From: Palsa-948 sp964481195
GTDB taxonomy: Bacteria; Bacteroidota; Bacteroidia; Palsa-948
Direction of reading: 5' to 3'
Assembly (NCBI GenBank): GCA_964481195.1
Contig: CAYZTB010000010.1
Coordinates: 17,897-81,896, forward strand
Length of the DNA: 64,000 nucleotides
This document shows, piece after piece, positions 7,182 through 16,741 of the stretch. Position 1 is the first letter of the stretch, and every line of letters starts with the position of its first letter. Below the pieces are notes generated by a model that was not told where the DNA came from, ran no database searches, and saw only the letters and a list, made by a program, of their open reading frames with translations. Made by a program: the position numbers and the translations under genes.

Positions 7182-9319
7182 GCGAAGATCAAAAAATAAA
7201 AGACGAAGCAACCAATCCTGCCGGTGCTAAAAAGGATATGAATCCTAAAGAGCAATTTAAGAAGATTAAAAATAAACTTCCCAAGAACTCTAATAATTTT
7301 AATTTCTATTGGATTTACATCGTAATTCTAGTGGGACTTGCTCTTATGTGGTTTCCAAATTTTACGGATAATACCCAGCGTATTGAATGGCCAGATTTTG
7401 TTGAAACTATTCTAAAGCCTGGCGATGTAAGAAAAATTGTAATTGTTAATGAACAAATAGCTGAAATCTATATTAAAAAAGATAAGCTTAATGACCCTAA
7501 ATTCAAGGAAGTAAAAGAACGTCCTATCACAAAAGAAGATAATCCTGGACCGCACTATGTGATGAAAATCGAAAAAGAATCTTTTACAAGGCAATTAGAT
7601 GAAGTTCAAAAAGATTTAAATCCCAAAGACCGCGTTTTACCCAGTAGTGAAAACCGAACAGGCATGAACGATTATATGAGTTGGATTATTCCAATCTTAT
7701 TGATTACAGCTGTTTGGTTTGTACTAATGCGCAGAATGGGTGGTGGCGGTGGTGGTGCTGGTGGAGGAAATATTTTTAGTATAGGAAAATCCAAAGCTGC
7801 ATTGTATGATAAAGACACGCAAGTAAATGTAACATTTGATGATGTTGCTGGCTTAGAAGAAGCAAAAGTTGAAATTAAAGAGATAGTAGATTTCTTAAAA
7901 CATCCTAAAAAATATACTGAACTGGGAGCAAAAATACCTAAAGGTGCATTACTGGTAGGAGCTCCGGGAACAGGAAAAACATTACTTGCAAAAGCCGTTG
8001 CCGGAGAAGCTAAAGTTCCATTTTTTTCATTGTCTGGATCGGACTTTGTAGAGATGTTTGTAGGAGTTGGCGCCTCTCGTGTTAGAGATTTATTTAGACA
8101 AGCAAAAGAGAAAGCTCCCTGCATTGTTTTTATTGATGAGATTGATGGCATAGGAAGGGCTCGCGGAAAGGGGATGGTTCAAGGTGGAAATGATGAGCGG
8201 GAAAGTACACTTAACCAATTGCTTACTGAAATGGATGGCTTTGGCACAAACACTGGTGTTATTTTACTAGCAGCCACTAACCGAGCAGATGTATTAGATA
8301 GAGCCTTGTTACGACCAGGTCGTTTTGACAGACAAATTTATGTAGACCTGCCAGATTTAATTGAGCGAGGACAAATTTTCAAAGTACACGTTAAGCCTAT
8401 CAAAATCGGAAAAGACGTTGATACAGATTTTTTAGCAAAACAGACTCCAGGATTTTCAGGTGCAGATATTGCTAACATTTGCAACGAAGCAGCTCTTATA
8501 GCTGCCCGAAAAGACAAAAAGATTGTTGAACGTCAAGATTTCCTAGATGCGGTTGATCGTGTTATCGGAGGGTTAGAAAAAAAGAATAAGATAATTTCTA
8601 AGAATGAAAAAAGGGTAATTGCATTTCACGAAGCTGGACATGCTACCGTAAGTTGGTTGCTTGAATATGCTCACCCATTGATTAAAGTCACTATTGTTCC
8701 CAGAGGAAAATCATTAGGTGCTGCTTGGTATTTGCCAGAAGAAAGACAAATAACCACTAAAGAGCAAATGATGGATGAAATGTGCGCAGCCATGGGTGGC
8801 AGAGCTGCTGAGGAAATAACTTTTGGTAAAATATCTACTGGAGCATTAAGCGATTTAGAAAAAGTTACCAAACAGGCTTACGCTATGGTAATGTACTATG
8901 GATTAAATGATAAAATTGGAAACATCAGCTATTATGATTCCTCGGGCAATTCAGAAATGTCCTTCCACAAGCCTTACAGTGAAAAAATGTCTGAACGTAT
9001 TGACATTGAAGTAAGTCTGTTAATTGAAATGGCATATATCAGAGCAAAAGAAACGTTAACTAAACACAAAGAAGAACTAAATAAACTTGCTCAGTACTTA
9101 TTGGAAAAGGAAGTCATATTTAAAGAGAATTTAGAAGAGATCTTTGGCAAACGTCCTTTTGAAGTTGAAGAAGTAGATTCAAAAACCAAAAAAGACACAA
9201 CCGAGCCTCTTGCTGAAACGACTCAAACTACTTCTACTGAATCTAATGGGAGCAGCCCAACTTCCGAAAGTGGTACAGAGGAAAATAATGACGAAAAAAA
9301 GCAATCAACTTTGTTTTAA
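7178..9319 (+). CDS. ftsH: ATP-dependent zinc metalloprotease FtsH
   Basis: A 713-residue membrane-anchored AAA+ protease that degrades misfolded membrane proteins and regulatory factors. Domains in order: a hydrophobic segment near residues 45-60 (FYWIYIVILVGLALMWFPNF), a periplasmic domain, a second membrane segment near 165-182, a glycine-rich linker, the AAA domain with Walker A GAPGTGKT at 261-268, Walker B FIDEID and the second region of homology (LLRPGRFDRQ), then zinc motif HEAGH at 484-488. The C-terminal 50 residues are Ser/Thr/Glu-rich and probably disordered. It overlaps rsfS by 4 bases. All catalytic residues are present. Confidence 0.97.
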   Translation: MSEDQKIKDEATNPAGAKKDMNPKEQFKKIKNKLPKNSNNFNFYWIYIVILVGLALMWFPNFTDNTQRIEWPDFVETILKPGDVRKIVIVNEQIAEIYIKKDKLNDPKFKEVKERPITKEDNPGPHYVMKIEKESFTRQLDEVQKDLNPKDRVLPSSENRTGMNDYMSWIIPILLITAVWFVLMRRMGGGGGGAGGGNIFSIGKSKAALYDKDTQVNVTFDDVAGLEEAKVEIKEIVDFLKHPKKYTELGAKIPKGALLVGAPGTGKTLLAKAVAGEAKVPFFSLSGSDFVEMFVGVGASRVRDLFRQAKEKAPCIVFIDEIDGIGRARGKGMVQGGNDERESTLNQLLTEMDGFGTNTGVILLAATNRADVLDRALLRPGRFDRQIYVDLPDLIERGQIFKVHVKPIKIGKDVDTDFLAKQTPGFSGADIANICNEAALIAARKDKKIVERQDFLDAVDRVIGGLEKKNKIISKNEKRVIAFHEAGHATVSWLLEYAHPLIKVTIVPRGKSLGAAWYLPEERQITTKEQMMDEMCAAMGGRAAEEITFGKISTGALSDLEKVTKQAYAMVMYYGLNDKIGNISYYDSSGNSEMSFHKPYSEKMSERIDIEVSLLIEMAYIRAKETLTKHKEELNKLAQYLLEKEVIFKENLEEIFGKRPFEVEEVDSKTKKDTTEPLAETTQTTSTESNGSSPTSESGTEENNDEKKQSTLF

Positions 9320-9357
9320 CAATTCTTTCACTCATAGGTATCAGCAAATAATATCTC

Positions 9358-9996
9358 ATGAATCAGGAAACCAACACCAAAGAGAAGATTCTTAAAAAAA
9401 TAAGAAAAGCACTCATTGAAAAAACAGTCGGTGGTATAAATGTTGATTTTGATAGTGATATTTACCAGAAATCTGAAGATCCCTTAGAAATTGTTTTCGC
9501 AAAAGAGCTTACTAAATTAAACGGAAAGTTTATTTATTGCGAAGATGAAAGAGAACTATCGGAAAGTATTGCGTCTTTAATAGATGAAAACAAATGGGAA
9601 AATGTTTTTTGTTTTGAAGATAAAGCTCAAGAAGTATTAAATAATGCAAAGGTTTCTTTTTCAAAAATCCAAAAAGACATTCGAAATGCAAATGTTGGAG
9701 TGTCCCTATGCGAAAATTTAGTTGCTAGAACAGGAAGCGTTATTATTTCATCAAAACAAAGTGCCGGCAGAAGATTGCCCGGTTTTGCAAATTATCATAT
9801 TGTAATCGCCTACTCCTCACAGCTGGTTTATACCATTAAGGAAGCTTTAAAAGCAATAAAAATGAAGTATACAACAAACTTCCCGTCTATGATAGTTACA
9901 ATATCTGGTCCAAGCAGAACAGCAGATATTGAAAAAACATTGGTACAAGGCGCACATGGACCTAAAGAAATTTATGTTTTTCTAGTAAATGGATAA
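9358..9996 (+). CDS. LUD (LutC/YkgG-type) domain protein
   Basis: A 212-residue LUD-domain protein. Its strongest motifs are NVGVSLCENLVARTGSVIIS, GRRLPGFANYHIVIA, and a C-terminal ISGPSRTADIEKTLVQGAHG, which is typical of LutC. LutC is a subunit of the LutABC lactate oxidation complex, but here no lutA or lutB is adjacent. In Bacteroidota a LUD gene is regularly found between ftsH and cdsA, so its role may be separate from lactate use. It overlaps the next gene by 8 bases. A LutA-like protein occurs far away at 44113-44835. Confidence 0.85.
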   Translation: MNQETNTKEKILKKIRKALIEKTVGGINVDFDSDIYQKSEDPLEIVFAKELTKLNGKFIYCEDERELSESIASLIDENKWENVFCFEDKAQEVLNNAKVSFSKIQKDIRNANVGVSLCENLVARTGSVIISSKQSAGRRLPGFANYHIVIAYSSQLVYTIKEALKAIKMKYTTNFPSMIVTISGPSRTADIEKTLVQGAHGPKEIYVFLVNG

Positions 9997-10198
9997 GAGT
10001 TGGGCTACTGTTTATACATGCGGAAATATTCAAAATGCCGAATTGATTAAAGGAGTTTTAGCTCATAACGAAATTCAAAGTGTTATTCTTAATCACCAGG
10101 ACTCCTTGTACAAATTTGGAGATATTGAAGTACTGGTGAATCGAGAGGTCGTTGTAAAAGCAAAATTTGTTATTGATAATTACACATTAAGTTCTTAG
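9989..10198 (+). CDS. DUF2007 small protein (putative signal-transducing protein)
   Basis: A 69-residue protein with the DUF2007 pattern: WATVYTCGNIQNAELIKGVL, then a strand pair ending in IEVLVNREVVVKAKFVIDNY. This is a small ferredoxin-like alpha/beta fold also called 'putative prokaryotic signal transducing protein'; its ligand is unknown. It begins inside the LUD gene (8-base overlap) and is followed by cdsA after 19 bases, so it belongs to the same operon. Its size is normal for the family. Confidence 0.8.
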   Translation: MDKSWATVYTCGNIQNAELIKGVLAHNEIQSVILNHQDSLYKFGDIEVLVNREVVVKAKFVIDNYTLSS

Positions 10199-10217
10199 TA
10201 AAACCAACATCAAAAAA

Positions 10218-11051
10218 GTGAGCAACTTAGTTATACGTTCAATTACAGGGACTTTATTTGTTTTAATGATGGTTGCAGGAATATTGTGGAATGTTTGGTC
10301 CTACATCGCTCTTTTTTCATTGATAACACTCTTAGGTCTTTGGGAGTTCTATTCCCTTACCGGACTGAAAGAAAAAGGCATACAGAAATTACCCGGAATG
10401 GCGCTCGGAATAATATTACTTACTGCATGTAGCGGAAAATATTTCCTTTCAACTAAAAACATTTTAAGTTTTCCGGGTATAGAATATATCATTCTTCTTT
10501 TTCCATTGTATCTGATTTACGAACTTTTTAAAAAGGATTCACAGCTAACAATTTTTTCACCCACCCTATTTGGAATTTTATTTATTGTATTTCCCTTTTG
10601 CTACATCATTTTATATTTTTCAACTATCTCAAATTATGCTAGCGAAAATAATGCCTGGATTATATTAGGATACTTTATTTTAATGTGGTCAAATGACACA
10701 TTCGCATACCTTGTTGGCAGATCATTGGGAAAACGAAAATTGTTCGAAAAAGTATCGCCTAAAAAAACCTGGGAAGGAGCCGTTGGTGGCTTACTTTGTT
10801 CTCAACTAATTGCCGCATATATTTCTACGCAAATAACTACGCTCACAATAGGACATTGGCTAGGTTTAGCATTAATAGTTTCTGTTTTTGGAACGTTAGG
10901 CGATCTTGTAGAATCTAAATTTAAGCGGAGTCTTGATGTGAAAGATTCAGGCACCATACTTCCAGGACATGGAGGTATTTTGGATCGCTTTGATGGAGTA
11001 ATTATTTCCGCACCTTTTGTTATCTCCTATTTACTATTCGTAAATGGATAG
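10218..11051 (+). CDS. cdsA: Phosphatidate cytidylyltransferase
   Basis: A 277-residue integral membrane enzyme that makes CDP-diacylglycerol from CTP and phosphatidic acid, the branch point of phospholipid synthesis. The C-terminal CDS signature is complete: SPKKTWEGAVGG, GTLGDLVESKFKRSLDVKDS and LPGHGGILDRFDGVI, with the metal-binding acidic residues. About seven or eight hydrophobic helices precede or surround it. It starts at GTG (MSNLVIRS); no ATG lies closer to the preceding gene. It is last in the rsfS-ftsH-LUD-DUF2007-cdsA run and ends 10 bases from a convergent gene. Confidence 0.95.
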   Translation: MSNLVIRSITGTLFVLMMVAGILWNVWSYIALFSLITLLGLWEFYSLTGLKEKGIQKLPGMALGIILLTACSGKYFLSTKNILSFPGIEYIILLFPLYLIYELFKKDSQLTIFSPTLFGILFIVFPFCYIILYFSTISNYASENNAWIILGYFILMWSNDTFAYLVGRSLGKRKLFEKVSPKKTWEGAVGGLLCSQLIAAYISTQITTLTIGHWLGLALIVSVFGTLGDLVESKFKRSLDVKDSGTILPGHGGILDRFDGVIISAPFVISYLLFVNG

Positions 11052-11060
11052 GCTTATTCT

Positions 11061-12305
11061 TTAAAAATTTCTTGTTAGCTTAACATAAGTTCCCATTCCA
11101 TGACTTGTACGAGCTACAATACCTGAGAATAAAAAATTATTTACATAATGCAGGGAATAATGCTTTGTAATGTCAATATTAATATCTACGCCTGAGGTGA
11201 ATTTACCATAACCTCCATAGCCAAGCGTATAAGCCATATCGAAAGGTTTTTTGCGGCCAAATAAAAAGTGGAACTTACCGTAAATGTATGGCTTTGCAGA
11301 AGTCTGGAACAGCCAAATAATTCCCTTTTCAAAAGCAATATCACTGCCATATAGCACTTTAGTATGTACATCTAGTGTAAAAGGGATAGATGTTCTGTAT
11401 TTAGCTTTACTCATCTTAGTATTTTCATCCAATGCTTTATCAACAGTAAATGAAACGGCCGAGCTATCAAGATTAAAAATATCAGACACAGAAATTCCTT
11501 CATAATGAAATGAAGAATCTACTTGATAGTGCATGGAAGAGTTTTTCCATTTTATAAAACCTAAATCTTTTACTTTAATTATTATTTTACCAGGGTTCTT
11601 CCAAGCAAGATAAGGCAATTCATAATAAAAATCTGTAGACAACCCTACTCCATTCTGAGAAAAAAAACTGCGATGAGCAGTATCTGTTTGATCAACATTC
11701 ATTTTAAGACCTAAATCCAAAAAAGAACCATCAGGCGCTGTATATAAATCAGCAATAAGACCATTTATGTATGTATTTTGATCTCCGCTAAGTAATGAAA
11801 AAGCAAATCCATAAGAGCCATGTGTCTTATCTCCTAGCCAATCCCAACCAAATCGCATTTGCTGGTATCTCAAAAATCTAAATTTAAAATTCCCTAACGA
11901 AGAAGTTGTCCCTGCATATTTTTTATTACCATAAAATATAGTTTCAAATAAATCATTAGAAAATTTCAAGTCAATATTGGCCCGATCATAAAATGAAAAT
12001 GAAAATGCCGGACTATTTGAAGCATTATTTGGATTTACTGTATAATTAATTCCCCACTTTGAAACAGCACCTAGCCTATTTATATCTGATAAATTAGCTG
12101 CAGAATTATACTTAATAATATCGTCTATATAATTTCCATAGTAGAATGCCTTAACGAAGTTATTAGTAATGGCATTTGAATTTATGTAGCCTTCAGCTAA
12201 AAACTCTATATGCTTTTTGGGTACTGTAGGTAAAATAGTATCCTGAGCCAAAGACTGGATAGATAAAGCATATAAAGAAAAAATAAAAGGATATAATTTT
12301 TTCAT
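11061..12305 (-). CDS. Outer-membrane beta-barrel protein, DUF5723-like
   Basis: A ~414-residue exported protein. The signal peptide KKLYPFIFSLYALSIQSLAQ is followed by KHIEFLAEGYINSNAIT and many alternating aromatic beta strands (for example FSFSFYDRANIDLKF and YSLHYVNNFLFSG), ending in a Phe (KLTRNF) as outer-membrane barrels do. Size and pattern resemble the DUF5723 family of Bacteroidota, but I am only moderately sure. The ATG at 12305 is preferred over a GTG at 12314. It lies 25 bases downstream of a lipoprotein and a TPR protein on the same strand, so the three are likely one operon making envelope components. Confidence 0.6.
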   Translation of the reverse strand: MKKLYPFIFSLYALSIQSLAQDTILPTVPKKHIEFLAEGYINSNAITNNFVKAFYYGNYIDDIIKYNSAANLSDINRLGAVSKWGINYTVNPNNASNSPAFSFSFYDRANIDLKFSNDLFETIFYGNKKYAGTTSSLGNFKFRFLRYQQMRFGWDWLGDKTHGSYGFAFSLLSGDQNTYINGLIADLYTAPDGSFLDLGLKMNVDQTDTAHRSFFSQNGVGLSTDFYYELPYLAWKNPGKIIIKVKDLGFIKWKNSSMHYQVDSSFHYEGISVSDIFNLDSSAVSFTVDKALDENTKMSKAKYRTSIPFTLDVHTKVLYGSDIAFEKGIIWLFQTSAKPYIYGKFHFLFGRKKPFDMAYTLGYGGYGKFTSGVDINIDITKHYSLHYVNNFLFSGIVARTSHGMGTYVKLTRNF

Positions 12306-12330
12306 ACTTGCCACTTACTTTTGAGACGAT

Positions 12331-13929
12331 CTACTTTTTACCTACTGTATAATTAAAATCAGCTATTAGCTTTATGTTTAACTCGTAAAAACTATAAATC
12401 TTTACATAATTAGGTTGATTCTGAGTATTAAATTTTAGCTTAATAAATATATTAGGGCTATTTCTTAAGTGAACTAGCTTTTCTGCATCAATGGGGAAGG
12501 TTAGTTTAGTGGTTTTTTTACCTGCTGAAATAAAATTACCATCTAATAAAGGAGCAGCGATAATATTAGGCAAACTAATCAATGAGTCAAAAACAACATA
12601 ATTAGCATCCATTAAATATAACTGTGTTTCAGCTGTAAAAGGGAACCCATTGTCTACTATTAAATACAAAAAACCAGAATTGACATTATTGGAATTGGTT
12701 GGCATTTTAAATTTCAAAGTATCTGCCATGGTCAGATTGTTGGCTATCAACGAAAGCGGAATAGTCATGTTAAGATCCGTTTTCATTAACTTGTCGTAAT
12801 AAACAAAATCATTTCCTCCACTTACATTTCCAAGTGGATTAATTGCTAAATCTAACTGGTAACTAAGTTGATTAGGTAAGTTTTCTACAAATTGTTTTAT
12901 GTTAGAATTAGTTGGATTAAATGAAACACTGTATGTTGATGGAATAACAATTCCTCCATTATCAAGACTTCGGTTGATATTTATTGGTGTGCCAATTACC
13001 GAATGAGAAAGCGGGATGGTGTTGCCTGTTTGGGAATTAATAGATGATAATTGATTTATAGTAATTCTAGAATCAGCGCCAATACTGTTTTGAATATGTA
13101 GTCCAATATCAATATCTTCAAAATTAATATTGCCTCCAATAATATTTTTAAACATGGTAAAGAAAGAACTATCGGGACCTACCGAATTTACTGTTTGCCC
13201 AAAGTAGCCTTTAGCATATTGCGGAACAATGTCTAAAAAAGTATTTGCAACATCAACATCTTCTGCTGCTGTAATTGTAACGGAGCCTTGGTTTGTGGGA
13301 CTTAATATTGCACTGTAGCTAGTTACCATGGTGTTTACACTAAACCCATTAATACCACTTAAATCTATGTTATAACCAGAAAGATCAAACACCCCAACAA
13401 ATAGCCCTCCATTACTTTGCGTAGCAGCAGGCACTGTGAATGTAGTGTCAAAAACATTTCCATACTTATCAGTAACTTTGGGTAAGGTGTAGGTAAAGTC
13501 CACCAATCCTTTTATTTGGCTTTTTATCGTGAGTTGCATTTTGCCACTTCGTAAAGTAACACGGCTAAGTTTTGCATCTCCCAACGGGTAATAAATTGAA
13601 TTTGAAAATAACGGTATAATAACACCTCCAGGGCTTACGGTATAAGTAAAAGGTGCCGGATAAATACTGTGTATAGTAGTATCGGGAATACTAAATAAAG
13701 AATCTATGGAAAAAGAAGATAAAGAGTACTTATAAAATAAATCCAACGAATTGTCAGGATTTTTAATTAATAAAGTATCAGAAATAATATTGTTGATCGT
13801 GAGTGTAGATTTTACTACAGGGAAAAGCAAATCTACATCCCAAAAAGGGTTCCGATCCTCTTTACGACAGGAAATAAATATTGATATTATTAATAAAAAA
13901 ACTACTGTTCCTATAGATATTTTACGCAT
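12331..13929 (-). CDS. Hypothetical lipoprotein
   Basis: A 532-residue protein with a clear lipoprotein signal: VVFLLIISIFISCRKEDRNP has a hydrophobic core and a lipobox-like FISC, so the cysteine near residue 21 would be lipidated. The mature part is rich in beta strands, Asn, Ser and Thr, with no enzyme motif that I recognise. It lies between a TPR protein (3 bases upstream) and a predicted outer-membrane barrel (25 bases downstream), suggesting an envelope-associated role. I do not recognise a named family. Confidence 0.65.
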   Translation of the reverse strand: MRKISIGTVVFLLIISIFISCRKEDRNPFWDVDLLFPVVKSTLTINNIISDTLLIKNPDNSLDLFYKYSLSSFSIDSLFSIPDTTIHSIYPAPFTYTVSPGGVIIPLFSNSIYYPLGDAKLSRVTLRSGKMQLTIKSQIKGLVDFTYTLPKVTDKYGNVFDTTFTVPAATQSNGGLFVGVFDLSGYNIDLSGINGFSVNTMVTSYSAILSPTNQGSVTITAAEDVDVANTFLDIVPQYAKGYFGQTVNSVGPDSSFFTMFKNIIGGNINFEDIDIGLHIQNSIGADSRITINQLSSINSQTGNTIPLSHSVIGTPININRSLDNGGIVIPSTYSVSFNPTNSNIKQFVENLPNQLSYQLDLAINPLGNVSGGNDFVYYDKLMKTDLNMTIPLSLIANNLTMADTLKFKMPTNSNNVNSGFLYLIVDNGFPFTAETQLYLMDANYVVFDSLISLPNIIAAPLLDGNFISAGKKTTKLTFPIDAEKLVHLRNSPNIFIKLKFNTQNQPNYVKIYSFYELNIKLIADFNYTVGKK

Positions 13930-13932
13930 GTA

Positions 13933-14985
13933 CTATTTATCACAACCATTAGCGTAATCTGCAGCTTCTGCACTACCTAATGCTGCAGCCTTTTTAAAAT
14001 CTGCACAAGCACCTTTAGGATTACTATTATCGTTCTTCAATAATCCACTTCTGTAATATGCTATTGGATCTCGCGGATTTAATTTTTGAACTTGCTGGTA
14101 ATCATAAATGGCAGAAGCTACCTTATTCATTCCTTCACAAGAATATGCTCTATACAAATAAGCATCTGAAAATTTTGAATCTAGTTGGATTGCTTTATTC
14201 AAATCGTCAAACGATTCTTGATATTTCCTTTTTGTATAGTATGCCACACCTCTACCAAACAATGCTTCAATATTATTTGGTGAACCAGCAATAGCTTTAT
14301 CAAAATCACGAAAGGCAAGATCCAGTTTTTCCATTCCTAAATAACACATGCCTCGAACACCGTAATAAACTGCACTATCAGGGCTTAGTTGAATAGATTT
14401 AGTAATTAAATCAAATGCTTTAGAGTATTGTTTTAATTTAATACTGGATTGAGCATTTTTATAATAGGTAACCGCTTCACTCCAACAAAATTTGTTGTCA
14501 AATAAATCTACCGATAAAGTGTCGCCTAAACTTTTAGCAGAACTTAAGTCACTGCAACCTTCGTATTTCTTACCACTATCCCACAATAATCTACCACGTT
14601 CATAGAACGATTTAGCAAATTTTTGATTGATGTTAATAGCAGTAGTAAAATCTTGAATGGCTTCTTCTTTCATTTTCAAAGCAGCATATGAAACACCCCT
14701 ATGATAATAGGGCTTAGCTAGTGCGATATCAACAGGGGGAGCTTCAATATTTTTTTCTGCATTCTCAAATTTACTATTTTTTTGAAAATCATTCCACTTT
14801 ACTAAGTACTTCTGAACAGCTGCTTCATTACCTATAATAGCTTTAGTAAATTCTACTATTGCATTATCATGCAACCCTGCGCTTTGTTTAGAAAGACCAT
14901 TTTTATAAAAAACTTCCGATTGTGAATAAATGCTTGAAAAAGCAGATATATTCAATAATATGAAAAGAGTAATTATTTTAGACAT
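13933..14985 (-). CDS. Exported tetratricopeptide-repeat protein
   Basis: A 350-residue protein with a signal peptide (ITLFILLNISAFSSIYSQ) and about six TPR units. Examples are AKPYYHRGVSYAALKMKEEA, AVYYGVRGMCYLGMEKLDLA, IEALFGRGVAYYTKRKYQES and DPIAYYRSGLLKNDNSN. The conserved Gly-Tyr and Ala positions of the repeats are easily seen. The C-terminus (NPKGACADFKKAAALGSAEA) resembles the end of Sel1/TPR proteins. Such proteins act as scaffolds for protein complexes in the periplasm. It is first of three tightly spaced genes encoding envelope proteins. Confidence 0.78.
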   Translation of the reverse strand: MSKIITLFILLNISAFSSIYSQSEVFYKNGLSKQSAGLHDNAIVEFTKAIIGNEAAVQKYLVKWNDFQKNSKFENAEKNIEAPPVDIALAKPYYHRGVSYAALKMKEEAIQDFTTAININQKFAKSFYERGRLLWDSGKKYEGCSDLSSAKSLGDTLSVDLFDNKFCWSEAVTYYKNAQSSIKLKQYSKAFDLITKSIQLSPDSAVYYGVRGMCYLGMEKLDLAFRDFDKAIAGSPNNIEALFGRGVAYYTKRKYQESFDDLNKAIQLDSKFSDAYLYRAYSCEGMNKVASAIYDYQQVQKLNPRDPIAYYRSGLLKNDNSNPKGACADFKKAAALGSAEAADYANGCDK

Positions 14986-15065
14986 AGATTATGTTTATGA
15001 TATACACGAAATTAATAAAATGAATGGAAAGTGCAATTGAAATTTATTAAGACCAAAGCTAAAAA

Positions 15066-15767
15066 TTATAAAAAGTAACCCTTTACAAGGTCTTTATAGG
15101 CTTGCGTATATTTATTGTCAGCTTGTATAATTATCATTGAGTCATCTTTAATATCCGATGTAGAATTGCTAAATTCCATTAGGATTCTTTTTGGAAACTT
15201 TTTTCTATTGGTAGTTTTCACCCAAACATAATTATTAAGATAAAGCTTGCGCTTCTCTGCTTCATTAGTAAACATAGCGCCTTCGTGTATTGGAAGTATA
15301 ACAAAGAAACGACCTTTGGTATTGAGCAATCTAATTACGTGCTTTGCTAAATCCGAAAACGATAATAAATGAGTAAAACGTGCTTGATTCCCGTTTGATG
15401 ATATGTGTGACTTTGGCAAAGGGAAATAAGGAGGATTGCTAACAATTAAATCATACTTTTTAGTAGGCGAAAATTCCTGAATTGAACTATGGATAGATGT
15501 TAATCGAGGCTTCCATTTGGAATTGAGAAAGTTTTCTTTTGCTTGTATATGTGCTGCATATTCAATATCAATAGCATCAATTTGTGCTTTAGTTTTTTGA
15601 GCTAGCATTAATGCAATAACTCCAGAGCCAGTACCAACATCCAATATTCTTTTTTCGTCTTTAGCTTTTGTCCAGGCTCCAAGTAAGATAGAGTCTGTTC
15701 CTAATTTCATAGAACATTTATCCTGTAAAACAGAGAATTCCTTAAAGGCAAAAACTGGGTTACGCAT
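15066..15767 (-). CDS. tRNA1(Val) A37 N6-methyltransferase TrmN6-like
   Basis: A 233-residue SAM-dependent methyltransferase. Motif I is RILDVGTGSGVIALMLAQ and the catalytic motif IV is VSNPPYF, typical of N6-adenine methylases. The N-terminal FKEFSVLQDKCSMKLGTDSI, in particular the LGTDSILLGAW element, matches TrmN6 (YfiC), which methylates A37 of tRNA1(Val). It has no signal peptide and stands alone between a TPR gene and rpsP. The methylase class is certain; the exact tRNA target is by family resemblance. A possible -7 box (TACCTTTG on the minus strand) lies at 15871-15878, about 100 bases upstream. Confidence 0.85.
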   Translation of the reverse strand: MRNPVFAFKEFSVLQDKCSMKLGTDSILLGAWTKAKDEKRILDVGTGSGVIALMLAQKTKAQIDAIDIEYAAHIQAKENFLNSKWKPRLTSIHSSIQEFSPTKKYDLIVSNPPYFPLPKSHISSNGNQARFTHLLSFSDLAKHVIRLLNTKGRFFVILPIHEGAMFTNEAEKRKLYLNNYVWVKTTNRKKFPKRILMEFSNSTSDIKDDSMIIIQADNKYTQAYKDLVKGYFL

Positions 15768-15930
15768 GAAATAATTTCGTAGGATACTGCTATTTTAACT
15801 AAGCAATATGCTTAATTGTACGAATTAACAAGTAAGATAGTTACAAAAACCTGTATCAAATATGATGCACCAAAGGTATTAATAGGTTGCATATGCCATT
15901 AATAATAAAATTAAAAAATTCCATACAAAT

Positions 15931-15955
15931 AAAAAAAGTGGGCTAAAGCCCACTT
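15931..15955 (-). terminator. Rho-independent terminator of rpsP
   Basis: The arms aagtgggc (15936-15943) and gcccactt (15948-15955) form a perfect 8-bp stem with a TAAA loop. On the minus strand the stem runs into a stretch of seven T (15931-15937), the classic terminator form, 28 bases after the rpsP stop. Confidence 0.88.
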
Positions 15956-15982
15956 AAATATTAATACTATGAAATTAAACTG

Positions 15983-16552
15983 TTATGCTTGAGGCGCTGC
16001 TTCATCAGATGAAGGAGCTGGAGATGCTTCTACGGCAGGAGCTGCTGTGTCTGCTGCAGTATCTGCTGCTGCTGAGATTGCTACAGCTTCTGCTGCCGCT
16101 GCCTTTGCTTGACGCTTTGCACTACGACTATCACGAGAAGCAGTTTCTAAAGCCATACGCTTTGTATAAGCTTCTTTACGAGATGCTTCGGTATTAGACT
16201 TTTTGTTATTAGAAGTAACTTCTTTTTCAGATATCCATTTATTAAATTTTCCATCAGCCTGCTCTTGCGTATGAATGCCTTTAATAACACCACGCTGAAG
16301 ATGAGCTCTAAACATTACGCCTTGCGCAGAAAGAATTGAACGACTTGTATCAGAAGGCTTAGCACCTTTTTGAACCCACTCAACTGCACGGTCAAATTTC
16401 AAATCAACAGTAACCGGGTTTGTACCTGGATTATAAGTTCCAATCTTTTCTATGAAACGAGCATCACGCGCGAATCTGCTGTCGGCCACAACAATATGAT
16501 AAAATGGTTGACCTTTCTTTCCGTGACGAGATAATCTAATAATTGCTGGCAT
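15983..16552 (-). CDS. rpsP: 30S ribosomal protein S16 with Ala-rich extension
   Basis: A 189-residue S16 protein. The first ~90 residues carry the bS16 core: PAIIRLSRHGKKGQPFYHIV, then VVADSRFARDARFIEKIGTY and the GAKPSDTSRSIL element. The remaining ~100 residues are an Ala/Glu/Ser-rich extension (AKAAAAEAVAISAAADTAAD), far beyond the ~80-residue E. coli form. Long S16 tails occur in Bacteroidota. The gene is followed by its own terminator and no rimM is adjacent, unlike many bacteria where rpsP-rimM are linked. Confidence 0.96.
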   Translation of the reverse strand: MPAIIRLSRHGKKGQPFYHIVVADSRFARDARFIEKIGTYNPGTNPVTVDLKFDRAVEWVQKGAKPSDTSRSILSAQGVMFRAHLQRGVIKGIHTQEQADGKFNKWISEKEVTSNNKKSNTEASRKEAYTKRMALETASRDSRSAKRQAKAAAAEAVAISAAADTAADTAAPAVEASPAPSSDEAAPQA

Positions 16553-16741
16553 TTTCTTTATATATTTTTAGGGATGCGAATATCGTAAAATATATTATAC
16601 ATAAGTCATTTTTACTTAGCTTTTTTGTATAAAAACTTTAGTGTCTACAGGCCGAATACAAGCTAATTAAATGGGATATATAAAAAAATCAAATAAAAAA
16701 GCAGGTAAGTAATTATTTAAAATAGGTATCAATCCTACAAA

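Noticed and set aside
9358..9996. Lactate utilisation operon at the LUD gene
   Set aside because: No LutA or LutB is adjacent, and the gene is embedded in the conserved ftsH-cdsA run.
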